DNA of 64,000 nt from Diphasiastrum complanatum (lineage: Eukaryota; Streptophyta; Lycopodiopsida; Lycopodiales; Lycopodiaceae). The notes under the pieces were generated by a model that made no database searches, was not told the origin of the DNA, and worked only from the letters and a program-made list of their open reading frames with translations. The stretch lies in assembly GCA_029204225.1 (NCBI GenBank), contig CM055113.1, forward strand, positions 5,928,647 to 5,992,646. Direction: 5' to 3'. How positions within the stretch are numbered: position 1 is the stretch's first letter; each line of letters begins with the position of its first letter. The position numbers and the translations under genes are program-made. Positions 11,417 to 22,953 of this stretch are shown here, piece by piece.

Positions 11417-11895
11417 TGTTAGAATCCAGTTACGACTCTATCATGGCCTCGGCACGGCTGGTTACCAAAGGGCCTAAGGCCTAGTGTTGGCAAGGGTCGG
11501 TGACCAACGAGGACATTTGTCCCAAGTTGGGACCGGTGCGTCACGAGCAGTGACCCGGTGTGGCCGCCTGACAAGCTATCAGATATGCGGTGTGTCTTGA
11601 CCGTCGGGACCCTAGCCGTCAGTGACGAGATGCTAGCCGGCATGTAGTCGGGGTGACCAAGAGGGTCACAGGTCTTTGGCGGGGCACGGGGGTGGTACCC
11701 TATGAGTCACTCAGTATTCACAGGTCACAGGGGCCAGGCATGCCAAGTGGACTGATCACCCATAGGTGGATGCCATGTGCCAGTTGACGGGAATAGCAGG
11801 TAGAAGGACTCAAGGAGGGGGTGCCTATGGTTGAGAGGTGCATTCTACACACCGGCTTCTAGGATTCACGAGCTAGGAGAGACTGGCTTGTGACA
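11417..11895 (+). repeat. 5' LTR of gypsy chromovirus
   Basis: 479 bp, TGTTAGAATCC...CTTGTGACA, G+C-rich compared with its surroundings. It is longer than the 3' copy by a 13-bp segment near 11,682-11,694. Confidence 0.93.
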
Positions 11896-11897
11896 AT

Positions 11898-11909
11898 TGG
11901 TATCAGAGC
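11898..11909 (+). other. Primer-binding site of gypsy chromovirus
   Basis: TGGTATCAGAGC two bases after the LTR, complementary to the 3' end of plant initiator tRNA-Met. Confidence 0.9.
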
Positions 11910-13053
11910 CTCGTTCTAAAAAGAGAAAAACATCGTTCTAGAGAGAGAAAGTGTAGAAATTGTCAGATTTTGCATGCTTTTGAAGGATCTGGAGGAGAGA
12001 AAACGGGGGAGAGATTTCGGAGGTGTTGGTGGATCTCCAGCGCTGCTGCTCCAGCCTATTCGGAGCCTAAAAGATTCCGAATTAGTCGAGAATTTTTTAG
12101 TGTGGTTCATTGCCCTTCTGAGGCCTTCTTCAGCGTTGGAGGAGGAGGTAAAAAGTATCCAAAACGTGGGAAATTGGAGCGCTGATCTAGCGCCCATTTA
12201 CAGCTGTTCCAGCGCTGATCTAAGGACATAAAAAATATCCAAAAACGTGAAAAATTGGAGCGCTGTTCTAGCGGCCTCCTACAGCTTATCTTCATCGCTG
12301 GAAAGTGAGGAATAATTGAACATACTTTGAGTAGATTTGGGGTGGTTCGTTCCTACAGCTCCAGCGCATCCTTTCAGACCTGTTCCAGTGGTTTCCAGCA
12401 GGGAATTGCGCATTTTTTCTGGCTCAGAACAGCGACTTGGAAGAAGAGGTGTTTGGGGGGGGGACTGACCAGCGTTTTTTTTATTTATTTCCATAATCCA
12501 CGGTTTGGTGACAGTAGAATCAGCGAGCTCAGAAGTCAATAGATCATCTGTTTTTCAAGCATTTAATGCTTTCCACATCGACTTGTTTCAAAAGAGTTTT
12601 GATGATCTCTCTGTCAGAACAAACCAGCGCCCTTGTAATCTGAATTTCCAGTGCTTGGTTTTAGTTTTTCCCTGGAGTGTTGGATTGTAGTTTTGCTACA
12701 TCAAAGGACATTCTATTAAGTATAACCTAGTGCTGTCAGAGGAGGATTGGGAGCTTCTAGATTCCAAGATATATTGGAAACGTTTTTCAGTATACCTCCA
12801 ATTGTTTGCTAACAAACCAGCGATCTGTATATGCAATTTACGACAAGCCCAGGTCGGTGCATACCGTTTGGTAGTTCTGATCCAGCAAATTGAGGGAAAT
12901 TCCGTGGCTTGGATTCCAGGGAGCACTCATTCCTTCTTTTCCCTTCATTTATTGTTGTTTTGTTTTCTGAAGAGCTTTGGGTCAGATTTGCCTTTTCTCA
13001 GTGTTTTACTATAAGTGCAATTTTCTAGCTTGATTTTGTGCTAACTTTGTTTC
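11910..13053 (+). repeat. Gypsy leader with diverged internal repeat
   Basis: Untranslated leader of about 1.1 kb. Two diverged units, beginning AAAAAGTATCCAAAACGTG (about 12,150) and AAAAAATATCCAAAAACGTG (about 12,229), each lead into TTGGAGCGCTG. A repeated CCAGCGCTG-type word occurs through 12,037-12,300. Confidence 0.6.
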
Positions 13054-13790
13054 TTGTTCATGATGGAAGATGATAGAGTTGATATTCCGCTTAGCCCTCC
13101 CGTTGCTCTTCCATCACCACCACCCAGCCCTGTGCTTAGTCCTACCCATATTCCGCCTACAGTGGCTGCTCGTTCACCTGCTGGTACTTCCCCTTCTGTG
13201 CAAGCTCGCATGGATAGTGTGGAAAAGACCGTCGCAGAGATGCGAGCGATGACGGTAGCTGGTGGTTATGCGTCTTCTTCGCAGTATGCTCCGCCTTATC
13301 CGTCTTCTGTTGTTTGTCTTGTGTTACCTCCACCCCATCCAGAAGACAAAGATATTAAACCTACCCATTTCACTGGAAACACTCCCCAACGCAATACTGA
13401 TATCGTAGATCAGTGGTTGCATAAGTGGGAGGAGTATTTTGATTTGAAGCGGTCCCCAACTGATGAGGGTTGGCGGGTCCGCAAAGCTACTTACCATTTC
13501 ACTGATTTTGCTGACAGGTGGTGGCGCAAGTTGTTGAAGTCTAATCAGGCTCCATCCACTTGGCTTGAGTTTAAGCGAGCTTTCAGAGCTCAGCTTATTC
13601 CTCCACATGAGCATGTGCGTGCGACGGATGCTTGGCTTTTGCATCGTCAGAGGCAGTACATGGTGTAGGAATATGCTGATAGGTATCGTGAGACGCTTAT
13701 CAAGATTCCGGAAGAGATTCCCGAGTGGCTAGTAGTCCACAAGTTCATTTTTAGCCTTCGTGAAAAGTTGAGGCCTTCATTTTCAGTAAG
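13054..13790 (+). pseudogene. Gypsy gag, C-terminally truncated
   Basis: A 204-codon open frame starts MEDDRVDIPLSPP (second Met), has a Pro-rich N-terminus, then the gag capsid core WLHKWEEYFDLKRSPTDEGW and WWRKLLKSNQAPSTWLEF. After an in-frame TAG at about 13,666 the same frame continues (EYADRYRETLIKIPEEIPEW) to about 13,790, where it joins RT. No zinc knuckle or protease remains. Confidence 0.85.
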
Positions 13791-14250
13791 ATAGATCTCA
13801 AAAGTGGATACCATCAAATACGGATTCGAGATGAAGACGTCTAGAAGACGGCCTTCCGAACCCGTTTCGGTCATTATGAATTTTAATGCCCCAGCCACAT
13901 TCATGATGCTCATGAACGATGTCTTGCGAGACTATATGGGCAAGTTTGTCGTCAATTTTATTGACGATATATTGGTTTTTAGTAAAGCGGTCGAAGAGCA
14001 TGAGGTTCATCTCAAGACCGTATTTGGCAAGTTACAAGCTTCTGTCTTGTATGCCAATGCTCAGAAGACAGAGTTGTGTAAAACTCGTGTCGAGTATTTG
14101 GGTCACGTAGTGACTGCTAAGGGTATTTCGGTTGACCCAGCCAAGGTGGCTGTGATTAAGAAGTGGCCAAGGCCTGCCGATATATGCCAATTACAATCTT
14201 TCTTAGGCTTTTGTAAGTTCTACCGGCGGTTTGTTAGGCTTGTCAAGTGA
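13791..14250 (+). pseudogene. Gypsy RT, palm-thumb fragment
   Basis: Open frame with NFNAPATFMMLMNDVLRDYM, the catalytic box as FIDDILVFS (usual Y/F-x-D-D), EYLGHVVTAKGISVDP and LQSFLGFCKFYRRFVR. The N-terminal third of RT and all of RNase H are absent. It ends at TGA and is followed directly by integrase sequence. Confidence 0.85.
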
Positions 14251-15169
14251 ACAAAGGCCGAGAGAGTAAGTCTTCCGGGCTTGCTACATCCACTTGAGAT
14301 ACCTACAGGAAGGTGGGAAAGCATTTCTATGGATTTTATTGTTGGGCTACCCAAGACCCAGAATGGATTCAATTCCGTTATGGTAGTGGTAGACAGGTTT
14401 TTCCAAGATGGCTCATTTCATTGCAACGACCAAGAAGGTCACAACTTTGCAAGTGGCTGAGTTGTTTATTTAGAATATTGTCAGGTTACATGGTCTTCCC
14501 AAGTCCATTGTTTCTGACAGGGATCCCAAGTTTACGGGAAATTTCTGGATTGAGGTGTTCGCCAAGCTGGGAACACAGTTGCGGATGAGTAACTCGGAGC
14601 ATCCTCAGACGGATGGTCAGACAGAGTGAGTGAATCAGATCTTGGAAGATATGCTTAGGGCATATGTTAGTAGTACGCAAACAGACTGGGTAAAGCATTT
14701 ACCGCTATTGGAGTTCGCGTACAATGATAAGAGACATGCGTCCACTGGATTGAGTCCATTTGAGCTCAATTATAGTTTCAGGCCATTGAGTCTTGCAATC
14801 ATAGGGATTCCGCATAGGGTACCTAGTGCTATAGAGTTTTTGGCTCAGATGCAGCAGAAGCTAGAGTTGGCACGAGATAACTTGTCCAAAGCTGTAGCTA
14901 GGGCAGAGAGTTATGCTTGTGAGAACCGTACCTATCGGGAATTTGAGAATGGAGATTGAGGTGTATTTACTAGTCCCTTCGAAGTCGAAGGTGCTACGCA
15001 CAGGAAAGTGCGCCAAGTTATCTCCTAGGTAATGTGGACCATGGTTGATCATTAAGAAGGTGAGCCAAGTAGCTTATAAGCTACCTGCGAGATGCAAGGT
15101 GCATCCAGTATTCCATGTTAGCAAACTGAAGAAATGTTTGCACGATGGCGATAGCCTGGTGGAAGGTCT
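14251..15169 (+). pseudogene. Gypsy integrase (5' part, before nested copia)
   Basis: Integrase core with several frameshifts: [45 protein letters not shown] followed by a stop (about 14,627), then VNQILEDMLRAYV and HASTGLSPFELNY. The C-terminal part, KVHPVFHVSKLKKCL, reaches 15,169, where the copia LTR starts. The H2C2 zinc region before the core is missing. Confidence 0.85.
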
Positions 15170-15571
15170 TGTTGAAGAGTAATGCCTATTTTACCCCTTT
15201 TGGCTAAGCATTAGTTAAGTTGTACATAACTCATGGGGCATGTTTTTAATTAAATGCATGAGACCCCCCCTTTTGTTAAGTTATGTAAATTAGTGCAAGT
15301 GGCCCACTTGGCCAAGTAGCTCACTCCTATGGTTGACACCTAGACTTTCCATGCATGTAAAGGAGGTGCTTGCCTCACAAGGGATTTGGAGGACCCACGC
15401 CCTCCTCTCTCTCTCTAGCAATTCATTTCTTCTTGAGACTTTTGAGTTTGTGAGATGCTCATGCAATTCTCCTTGTGTGTGATATTTTCCATAGCCAAGT
15501 TTTCTCAAGCTTTCATAGTTGATCTAGCATTTGAGTTAAGATACTCCATAGCTAGGTCTTGTAAATCTTCA
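15170..15571 (+). repeat. 5' LTR of nested copia
   Basis: TGTTGAAGAGTAATGCC...GTAAATCTTCA. It contains a short CT run near its middle. Related, more diverged LTRs occur at 26,716 and 37,868-38,177. Confidence 0.96.
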
Positions 15572-15583
15572 TGGTATCAGAGC
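15572..15583 (+). other. Primer-binding site of nested copia
   Basis: TGGTATCAGAGC directly after the LTR (initiator tRNA-Met type). Confidence 0.92.
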
Positions 15584-16040
15584 AGGTTGTCTAGCCTGTG
15601 AGTCTGAGAGTGAGAGAAACTTCAGTGCTTAGATTCTTGAGAAGATTCTTATCTTCTACAAGCACCTCAATCTTGAAAGAGGGAGCATTTGATCTACAGG
15701 TGTCAGATCAGGTGGAGTCTTGCACTGTTGGAGAGCTATTGGCAAGGGGAGTGGGATGATCCAAAAACTTTCTACATCTGGCTAAGTTTTGGAGAGTCTT
15801 TCTGGAGGAGCTTACACAAAAGTAGGGCGCACTTTCTGTAGGGGCTTCTGGTTTCTGTTCCAGTGGAGCCTAGTGCTTGTGCTAGTGAGGCCACACCAAG
15901 TGGCAAAGACAAAAGCAGGAGCTGAAGGGTTGCCTTGAAGTGGCTACATACCCTAGTTTGGGGTTAAACCCTTGTTGCTAGAAGCTGTTCTTTTCTGATC
16001 TCTTTCAAGTTGAGCTTCTGTTTTAAGCACAGATTTTAGC

Positions 16041-19000
16041 ATGGCAAGTCTTGGGGTTGCTGGGTGAATCTAGCAAACTAGATGGCACAAACTACAGAGT
16101 GTGGAAGTTCAAGATAGCCAATATCTTGATGGATAAGAATTGCTGGGAGGTCATGACAGGTACAGAACCTGTACCAACATCTGATCCTGAATTGAAGGAC
16201 TACATGAACAGGAGACATAAAGCTCATAGGATAATCAATCTTTCTGTCAAGGACAATATTATTCCTCACATTTGCAATGCAAGGGATGCAGCTGATGCTT
16301 GGACAATTCTGAAGTCTATGTTTGAAACAGTGGATTCAGCCAAGCTGGTGTATTTGCAAAACAGGTTACATACTCTCAAGATGGAAGCAGGTGCAACAAT
16401 TGGTGATCATATTACAAAGGTCAAGGACCTATTGGATCAGCTTGCTTCAGTTGGAGAGAAAGTAAGTGACAGGAGTATTGTTCCCATAGTCTTGAACAGC
16501 TTGTCATTCAACTATCAAGACTATGTGATGTCCCTTTCTGCTAGGGAGAAACTCCCAACCTTTGGGGAGTTATGTGGTCTTCTTTTACAGGAGGAGATGA
16601 GAAGGAAGAATCTTTCTGAAAGGGAAGATAATCCAGAGCTTGCATTTGCTTCTAAGAAGAAGCAAAACTTTCAGAAGAAAGGCAAAGGCAAAAAGAAGAA
16701 CTCAAAGCAAAGCTTGGAGCAGCAGGTGTCCAAGTTACAGGTTGGAGAGGAGTCAAGCACCAATTCCTCATCTACACCCAAGAGGAAGGGCAACTGCAAC
16801 TATTGTGGTAAGTATGGGCATTTTGCTTTTGAATGCAGGAAGAAGCAAAGTGATCAGAAGAAGGGAAAGAACCAGCAGAGTCACTTTGTTGACAAAGTTG
16901 CAGAGGAGGAGCAATCTGGTGTGCTTGAGCTATTCACCGCAGCCCTATCATCTGAATCCACATTTGGTGGATGGTACATTGATTCTGGAGCCTCAAAGCA
17001 CATGACACCTCATAGAGATTGGTTCAGCACCTATGAGGAGACAGAAGATGGCCAGCATGTTTGCCTTGGAGATAATTCTACACGTATGGTGAGGGGCAAA
17101 GGTACAGTTGCAATACAGCTATCATCAGGTGAGGTGAAGGAAATTAAAAGTGTGTTGCATGTACCAGGGTTGGCTAAGAACTTGTTATCTGTTGGTGCCA
17201 TTACCAAACAGAACATGGTGGTAGAGTTTAATGATTCTAAATGTTTGGTAAAAGACAAAGATAAGAACTTCAAAGTGGTAGCCAAGGGAATGCAAGATCT
17301 TTACAAGCTTTTCACAACCATTCCTAGCCAAGAGGCCTTGTCTGCAAGAGATACTAATCGGGACAAGCTTTGGCATGAGAGATATGGTCATTTGAGTTAC
17401 AAAAGTTTGCAAGTTTTGAACAAGCACAAAATGGTAGTAGATCTTCCTAGCATTAAGTCTTCTTCAGATACATGTGAGGCTTGTGCATTAGGGAAGCAAC
17501 AGAGGAAAAAGTTTCCAAAGGAAAAAGCTACCAGGGCCAAGGGCATTCTTGAACTTGTGCATTCAGATTTATGCAGTCCCATGCAGGTCAAATCAGCAGG
17601 GGGGGAATACTATCTCATGACCTTCGTAGATGATTTCTCTCGGAAGGTATGGGTCTATTTTCTGAAACTGAAATCTGAAGCGTTCAAATACTTCAAACAG
17701 TGGAAAGCTATGGTGGAAAACCACACAGGAAAGAGGTTAAAGACTCTCAGGTCAGATAAGGGTGGTGAGTATATTTCTGATGAGTTCAAAGATCTTTGCA
17801 AAGCATGTGGGATAAAGAGACAGTTTACTGCTCCACATACACCGTAGCAAAACGGCGTGGCTGAGCGGAAAAACAGGTCTATAGTTGAGTGTGCGAGGAG
17901 CATGCTCAAGGCAAAGGGGTTGCCAAATTCCTTTTGGGCAGAAGCGGTAGCAACTGCTGTTTTTCTATTGAATAGAAGTCCAACCAAAGCAGTTGAAGGA
18001 ATCACACCAGAAGAGGCATATAGTGGCAACAAGCCCAAGGTGGGCAGCCTTCGAGTATTTGGATGTACAGCATATGCACATATACCAAAGGACTTGCGGA
18101 AGAAACTTGATGCAAATTCCGTAAAGTGTGTCTTTCTTGGGTATAGTGAAGGTGAGAAAGCTTATGTGCTATATGATCTCGAAAACAGGAGGAAGATCCT
18201 AAGTCGAGATGTCATCTTTGATGAAGAGCATGCACCCAAGATACAGGAGCAGGAGAAGGAAGGAATTACTAAGTTCATACCCTTGATTGATTCCACGGAT
18301 GAGGATCCTAGTCAAGAGTCCTGTAAGCCTCAAGTGCAGGAGCAACAACAGGAAACCGAACCTACTAGTTCGAGACCTCTTTTTGGCCAAGTACCAGAAG
18401 CAGAAGTTGGGGACAAACGGAAGACTAAAACAGTACCATGGGATACGTGGTCACCATCCACATCACCTACTGCTAGGAAGAAGCTACCTAGGTGGTATTG
18501 GGAAACAATCAAAGAAGGTCAAATGATTGAAGAAGGAGAGAGCAGTGAACAGGGTGTCAGAAGATCTCTTAGGTCTCATGAGAGACAAGAGACTAACTTT
18601 GCTCTTATGTCCACTATTCTGAATGCAGATGAGCCACAGTTCTTTCACGAAGCCGTGAGAGAAAAGGTATGGCAACATGCCATGCAGGAGGAGTACGACT
18701 CCATTGTCAAGAATGACACATGGGAGCTTACTACATTGCCAGAAGGGAAGCAACCAATAGGTTGCAAGTGGGTCTATAAGACCAAGTTTCATGCCAAATG
18801 GAACAGTGGACAAGTACAAGGCAAGGTTGGTGGCGAAAGGCTATGCTCAGCAAGAGGGGCTAGACTATGATGAGACATTCGCACCTGTTGCTAAAATGAC
18901 ATCTATCAGGACCGTTTTGGCTATAGCCTCATATTTTGATTGGGATGTCCATCAAATGGATGTCAAGAGTGCCTTTCTTAATGGGCACCTACAGGAGGAG

Positions 19001-19915
19001 GTTTACATGGAACAACCGCAGGGATTTGAAATAACAGACAAGGAGAATCTGGTTTGCAGGCTTAGGAAAGCCTTGTATGGGCTCAAACAGGCGCCAAGGG
19101 CTTGGTATAGCCGAATTGATGAGTACTTTGCAAGGCAAGGGTTTGAGAAGAGTAAGTCTGATTGCAATCTTTATGTCTTCAGGGAAAGAGAAGACTTTGT
19201 GGTTGTTGTGCTCTATGTGGATGATCTACTCATCACGGGAAGCAATAAGAAGCTTATTGCTTGTGTTAAGAAGAATCTTTCTAATGAGTTTGAAATGAAA
19301 GATTTGGGTTTGCTACACTATTGCCTAGGAGTTGAAGTTTGGAAGGCAGCCAAGCGGATCCTACGATATGTGAGAGGGACAGTGACTTATGGGATTGGAT
19401 ACACGGATGACGGGAACCTTCAGCTGGAAGGCTATTCAGATTCTGATTGGGCAGGTGATAGAGACGATCGGAGATCGACGACAGGCTATTGTTTCAGCCT
19501 AGGTTCGGGGGCTATATCGTGGTGCAGTAAGAAGCAGCCTACTATTGCTCTATCGTCTACCGAAGCTGAGTATAGGGCGACTACGAGGTCCGCCTGTGAA
19601 GCCATTTGGTTACGCCGTCTACTTGAGGACATGCAGATTGCTCAAGTAAGACCTACACTGTTACATTGTGATAACCAAAGCTGCATTCAGCTTGCAAGGA
19701 ATCCAGTCTATCATGCACGGACAAAACACATAGAGGTGGACCAGCATTTTATACAAGAGAAAGTGCACAGTGGGGAGATCGAGCTAGTTTATTGTGACAC
19801 CAACGACCAGACAGCTGATATTTTTACTAACCCACTTAGTAAAGATAAGTTTGAAAAGTTCAGAACCTTGTTGGGTGTCAGTTTGAATAAAATTGCCATT
19901 AAGGGGGGGTGTTGA
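16041..19915 (+). pseudogene. Copia gag-pol, broken at four points
   Basis: Domains in order: gag (about 16,051-16,790), zinc knuckle CNYCGKYGHFAFECRKK (about 16,795), aspartic protease WYIDSGASKHM, integrase (HERYGHLSYKSLQ, HSDL, FVDDFSRKVWVYFLKL, LRSDKGGEY), RT (VHQMDVKSAFLNG, LYGLKQAPRAWY, YVDDLLITG) and RNase H (YSDSDWAGD, LSSTEAEYRA, ADIFTNPLSKDKFEKF). Breaks: the likely ATG at 16,041 is one base out of frame with gag; a TAG at 17,845-17,847 sits in the integrase PHTP-QNGVAE motif; a one-base insertion lies near 18,796; and an in-frame deletion of about 88 codons joins at a Trp codon near 19,340. The frame ends at 19,915. Confidence 0.93.
19901..19909 (+). other. Polypurine tract of nested copia
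   Basis: AAGGGGGGG directly before the TG of the 3' LTR. Confidence 0.88.
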
Positions 19916-20310
19916 AGAGTAATGCCTATTTTACCCCTTTGGATAAGCATTAGTTAAGTTGTACATAACTCATGGGGCATGTTTTTAATTAAATGCATGA
20001 GACCCCCCCTTTTGTTAAGTTATGTAAATTAGTGCAAGTGGCCCACTTGGCCAAGTAGCTCACTCCTATGGTTGACACCTAGACTTTCCATGCATGTAAA
20101 GGAGGTGCTTGCCTCACAAGGGATTTGGAGGACCCACGCCCTCCTCTCTCTCTCTAGCAATTCATTTCTTCTTGAGACTTTTGAGTTTGTGAGATGCTCA
20201 TGCAATTCTCCTTGTGTGTGATATTTTCCATAGCCAAGTTTTCTCAAGCTTTCATAGTTGATCTAGCATTTGAGTTAAGATACTCCATAGCTAGGTCTTG
20301 TAAATCTTCA
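19910..20310 (+). repeat. 3' LTR of nested copia
   Basis: 401 bp, nearly identical to the 5' copy, followed by GGTCT. Confidence 0.96.
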
Positions 20311-20511
20311 GGTCTAGTGTCTCTTGAGAAGAAAGAAACCACAGGTTATGGGCCAGACAGAATCCTAGATCGAAGTGAGCAACGATTGCGGAATCGTCTC
20401 CTTCAAGAGTATCTAGTAACTTGGAAAGGGCATCCGTTGTCAGATGCTACCTGGGAGACGCGACAGGCGTTGCAGACGTCTTACCCAGAGTTTGTCATTG
20501 AGGACCGATGA
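20311..20511 (+). pseudogene. Gypsy integrase tail with chromodomain
   Basis: Continues the integrase after the nested copia and its target-site copy. The chromodomain core reads RLLQEYLVTWKGHPLSDATW, then ETRQAL...PEFVIEDR and a stop. Chromodomains steer integration toward modified histones in this clade. Confidence 0.88.
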
Positions 20512-20520
20512 CTTGCCAGA

Positions 20521-20532
20521 GGAGGGAAGGAT
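20521..20532 (+). other. Polypurine tract of gypsy chromovirus
   Basis: GGAGGGAAGGAT immediately before the 3' LTR. Confidence 0.8.
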
Positions 20533-20998
20533 TGTTAGAGTCCAGTTACGACTCTATCATGACCTCGGCATGGCCGGTTACCAAAGGGCCTGAGGCCTAG
20601 TGTTGGCAAGGGTCGGTGACCGATGAGGACATCTGTCCCAAGTTGGGACCGGTGCGTCAAGAGCAGTGACCCGGTGTGGCCGCCTGACAAGCTGTCAGAG
20701 ATGCGATGTGTCTTGACCGTCGGGACCCTAGCCGTCAGTGATGAGATGCTAGCCGGCAAGTAGTCAAGGTGACCAAGAGGGTCACAGGTCTTTGGCGGTG
20801 CCCTATGAGTCACTCAGTATTCACAGGTTACAGGGGCCAGGCATGCCAAGTGGAATGATCACCCACAGGTGGATGCCATGTGCCAGTTGACGGGAATAGC
20901 AGGTAGAAGGACTCAAGGAGGGGGTGCCTATGGTTGGGAGGTGCATTCTACACACCGGCTTCTAGGATTCACGAGCTAGGAGAGACTGGCTTGTGACA
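20533..20998 (+). repeat. 3' LTR of gypsy chromovirus
   Basis: 466 bp, TGTTAGAGTCC...CTTGTGACA, followed by target-site copy GATAC. Confidence 0.93.
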
Positions 20999-21003
20999 GA
21001 TAC

Positions 21004-21764
21004 ACTATACAAACTACCAAATTTACTCAAGGGGGAGTTCCAGCATTATCAAGTATCTTAGTTACTACATGTAATTTGCTACCTAACGAAGTTACAACGC
21101 AAAGAATGCATCAAAAATTATGTACCTAACTCTTTTTTTTTCTTGAAAGTTCCAAACGACGTTCTGTACATACCTGCATTATACACAATGTAACTATGCA
21201 ACAAAGCATGGAACTACAAATGCAAATAGAAGATGAGAAGCAGATGCCATACATTTGCAATTGTGCATACATTTGCAATTGTGCATACAAGGAGATTCTA
21301 AGTTAAACCATGTGGTTCTTCAAGAGGAACATTTTGTTTGAAAGATTTACTGAAGTAGATGCATTTTGTTTACTGGATTTAATAACGCAGATGCCTTCGT
21401 TCCCATGCCATTCTAGCATTTCCTACACTTAAGTCTTAGCCACATGCACAACGAATGTGATTCTGAGAGTTCCACACCAAGTACACATTGCCATGAATTT
21501 GAAAAATGTATCCAATTTAACATTTAGTGATGGAGATTGTTTAAGCAAAGTAAAAATTTGTAATCTTATCATGGCCGTGTGAAGTGACTTTTGACATGCA
21601 ATAGGTAAAGATAATTTCTCCATTTCAAAGGCTATGCATAGAGAGGAATACTCAAAAGATATGCTTTTGGAATATTGTACTTGTCTATGAAAGCATAACA
21701 ATGCCTGCTCTACAATGCTTGATCAGAAAAATTAAGTAGCATATGCTGGTTGAGAACAACTAAC
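21004..21764. other. Intron 6, right end
   Basis: AT-rich, no gene. A short duplicated ACATTTGCAATTGTGCAT occurs at about 21,251-21,287. Confidence 0.55.
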
Positions 21765-21884
21765 CATGTAAGGAAACTGCTTTTTACCACCTAATTGAAT
21801 TGCCTTGGGTCGAAAGTTTGGGCCACCTTTTGGACAAGGATAATATAGCACATCCAGATCCAGAACTGACACTATCTCCCGTAC
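21765..21884 (-). CDS. Exon 6 (120 nt), core of the thioredoxin-like domain
   Basis: Forty codons from VREIVSVLDLDVLYYPCPKG through GPNFRPK to GGKKQFPYM. It contains helix 1, strand 2 and the cis-Pro of the fold. Acceptor ACCTAG, donor ATG|GTTAGT, phase 0 at both ends. Intron 6, which follows in gene order, is about 14.8 kb and holds a nested gypsy/copia pair. Confidence 0.92.
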
Positions 21885-21995
21885 CTAGGTAACATTCCTA
21901 TTAGAAAGATTTGTGAAAAACAGTACAATTCAACCCGAAATACAGTAATGAATTTACTACACATTTACATAGGAGCATGCAGAAAACCTCTGTAA

Positions 21996-22550
21996 GTGCC
22001 TCATTCCTCAGCCTCAGTATGTCAAGAAGTAGGCCATATCAGTTTTCCCTTCTGATTGTGAAAATACTCTACCTTCCTAATTGCTCAAAATATTATAATC
22101 AAGGACATCCACTTAAAATTTACACACAAATTTCATATTAGATTGATTGATTGATTGAAACAGCGCTACAGGAGGCAGCCATCAATTCATTATGACTCAA
22201 TCTCACAACTTGTTATAAGCAATATCAGATAAAACATTTTTAGTGGTCCAGAACTGCCATTCCTCTAAAGTGCCTTATGCCTCGACCTCAGTATGTTTAG
22301 TAGGTCATATTAGCTTTCCCTTCTGATCATGAACACACCCCTACCTTTTCAATGGCTCAATATATGACGGACATTCACGATTCACTTGATCTCATACACA
22401 ACAAAAATATACACACAAACTCCATATCAGATTAATTGATGGAAACAGCAATACAGGAGGGAGCCATCAATTTACTATGACTCAATCTCACCATGTGTTA
22501 CAAGCATTATCAGATGGACATCTTTAGCGTGCCAGAACTGACAGTCCAGT
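21996..22550. repeat. Imperfect tandem duplication, 274-bp period, intron 5
   Basis: Unit 1 starts GTGCCTCATTCCTCAGCCTC (21,996) and unit 2 GTGCCTTATGCCTCGACCTC (22,270). Shared later words include TCAGATTAATTGAT-like and GAGCCATCAATT-like strings and TATGACTCAATCTCAC. Clearly diverged, so old. Confidence 0.8.
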
Positions 22551-22953
22551 CTAGTATGTGCATATGAAGATGTAATTACCTTATGATGGACCAAATTCTA
22601 TTGGGCAAAGCCAAAGAAAAAAATCTGTTTCTTAGATAGATTTCTCATATAGGTAGTTCATAGCAAGCCATTGGGTCAAAAGTAGCTGCTCTAGCATCAC
22701 CTGAGGTTCAGATTACAATTTGCATTTCATTTTAGACACCTAATGGTGTTGTCAATGTAAGAAAATAAAAAATCAACGAGAATACTCAGTTAGATTTGAT
22801 GGATCTCAGTCTTTGATCCATTAAAGTACCATTTTACAAGTTATTGTTAGAAAAAATCATGGAAACGGCTACTATCCAATTTCAGCAACTAGAAAAAAAA
22901 AATCTACTGGAAGAATTGACAAAGGGAGAGCAAGTGGGAAAAAATAAACTGAC
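22551..22953. other. Intron 5 remainder
   Basis: No recognised feature except its splice donor beside exon 5. Confidence 0.5.

Larger units (their letters stand above)
15170..20310 (+). mobile_element. Young Ty1/copia element nested in the gypsy chromovirus
   Basis: 5,141 bp with 402/401-bp LTRs that differ by only one substitution and one 1-bp indel. It is flanked by the 5-bp target-site duplication GGTCT (15,165-15,169; 20,311-20,315). Primer-binding site, gag-protease-integrase-RT-RNase H order and a G-rich polypurine tract are present. Its coding region is nevertheless broken. Confidence 0.96.
11417..20998 (+). mobile_element. Gypsy chromovirus, complete ends, nested copia inside
   Basis: Two LTRs with TG...CA ends are flanked by identical 5-bp GATAC (11,412-11,416 and 20,999-21,003). 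Between them are a primer-binding site, a long leader, gag, RT, integrase, chromodomain and purine tract. The chromodomain places it among chromoviruses. A copia element (15,170-20,310) splits the integrase/chromodomain junction. Without it the element is about 4.4 kb, short for the family, because protease, most of RT and RNase H are deleted. The LTRs differ at about 20 sites plus a 13-bp indel (roughly 4-5%), so it is older than the copia inside it. It lies antisense to the host gene in intron 6. Confidence 0.93.

Noticed and set aside
15290-15508. Identical 72-codon minus-strand ORFs at 15,290 and 20,029
   Set aside because: They lie in the two LTRs of one element and are identical only because the LTRs are.
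15572-15583. tRNA-like match TGGTATCAGAGC (also 1,545, 11,898, 51,433, 56,575)
   Set aside because: These are primer-binding sites complementary to a tRNA 3' end, not tRNA genes; no cloverleaf surrounds them.
16640-17005. A 121-codon plus-strand ORF overlapping copia gag
   Set aside because: Shadow frame of the gag zinc-knuckle region; similar shadows occur in every gag-pol here.
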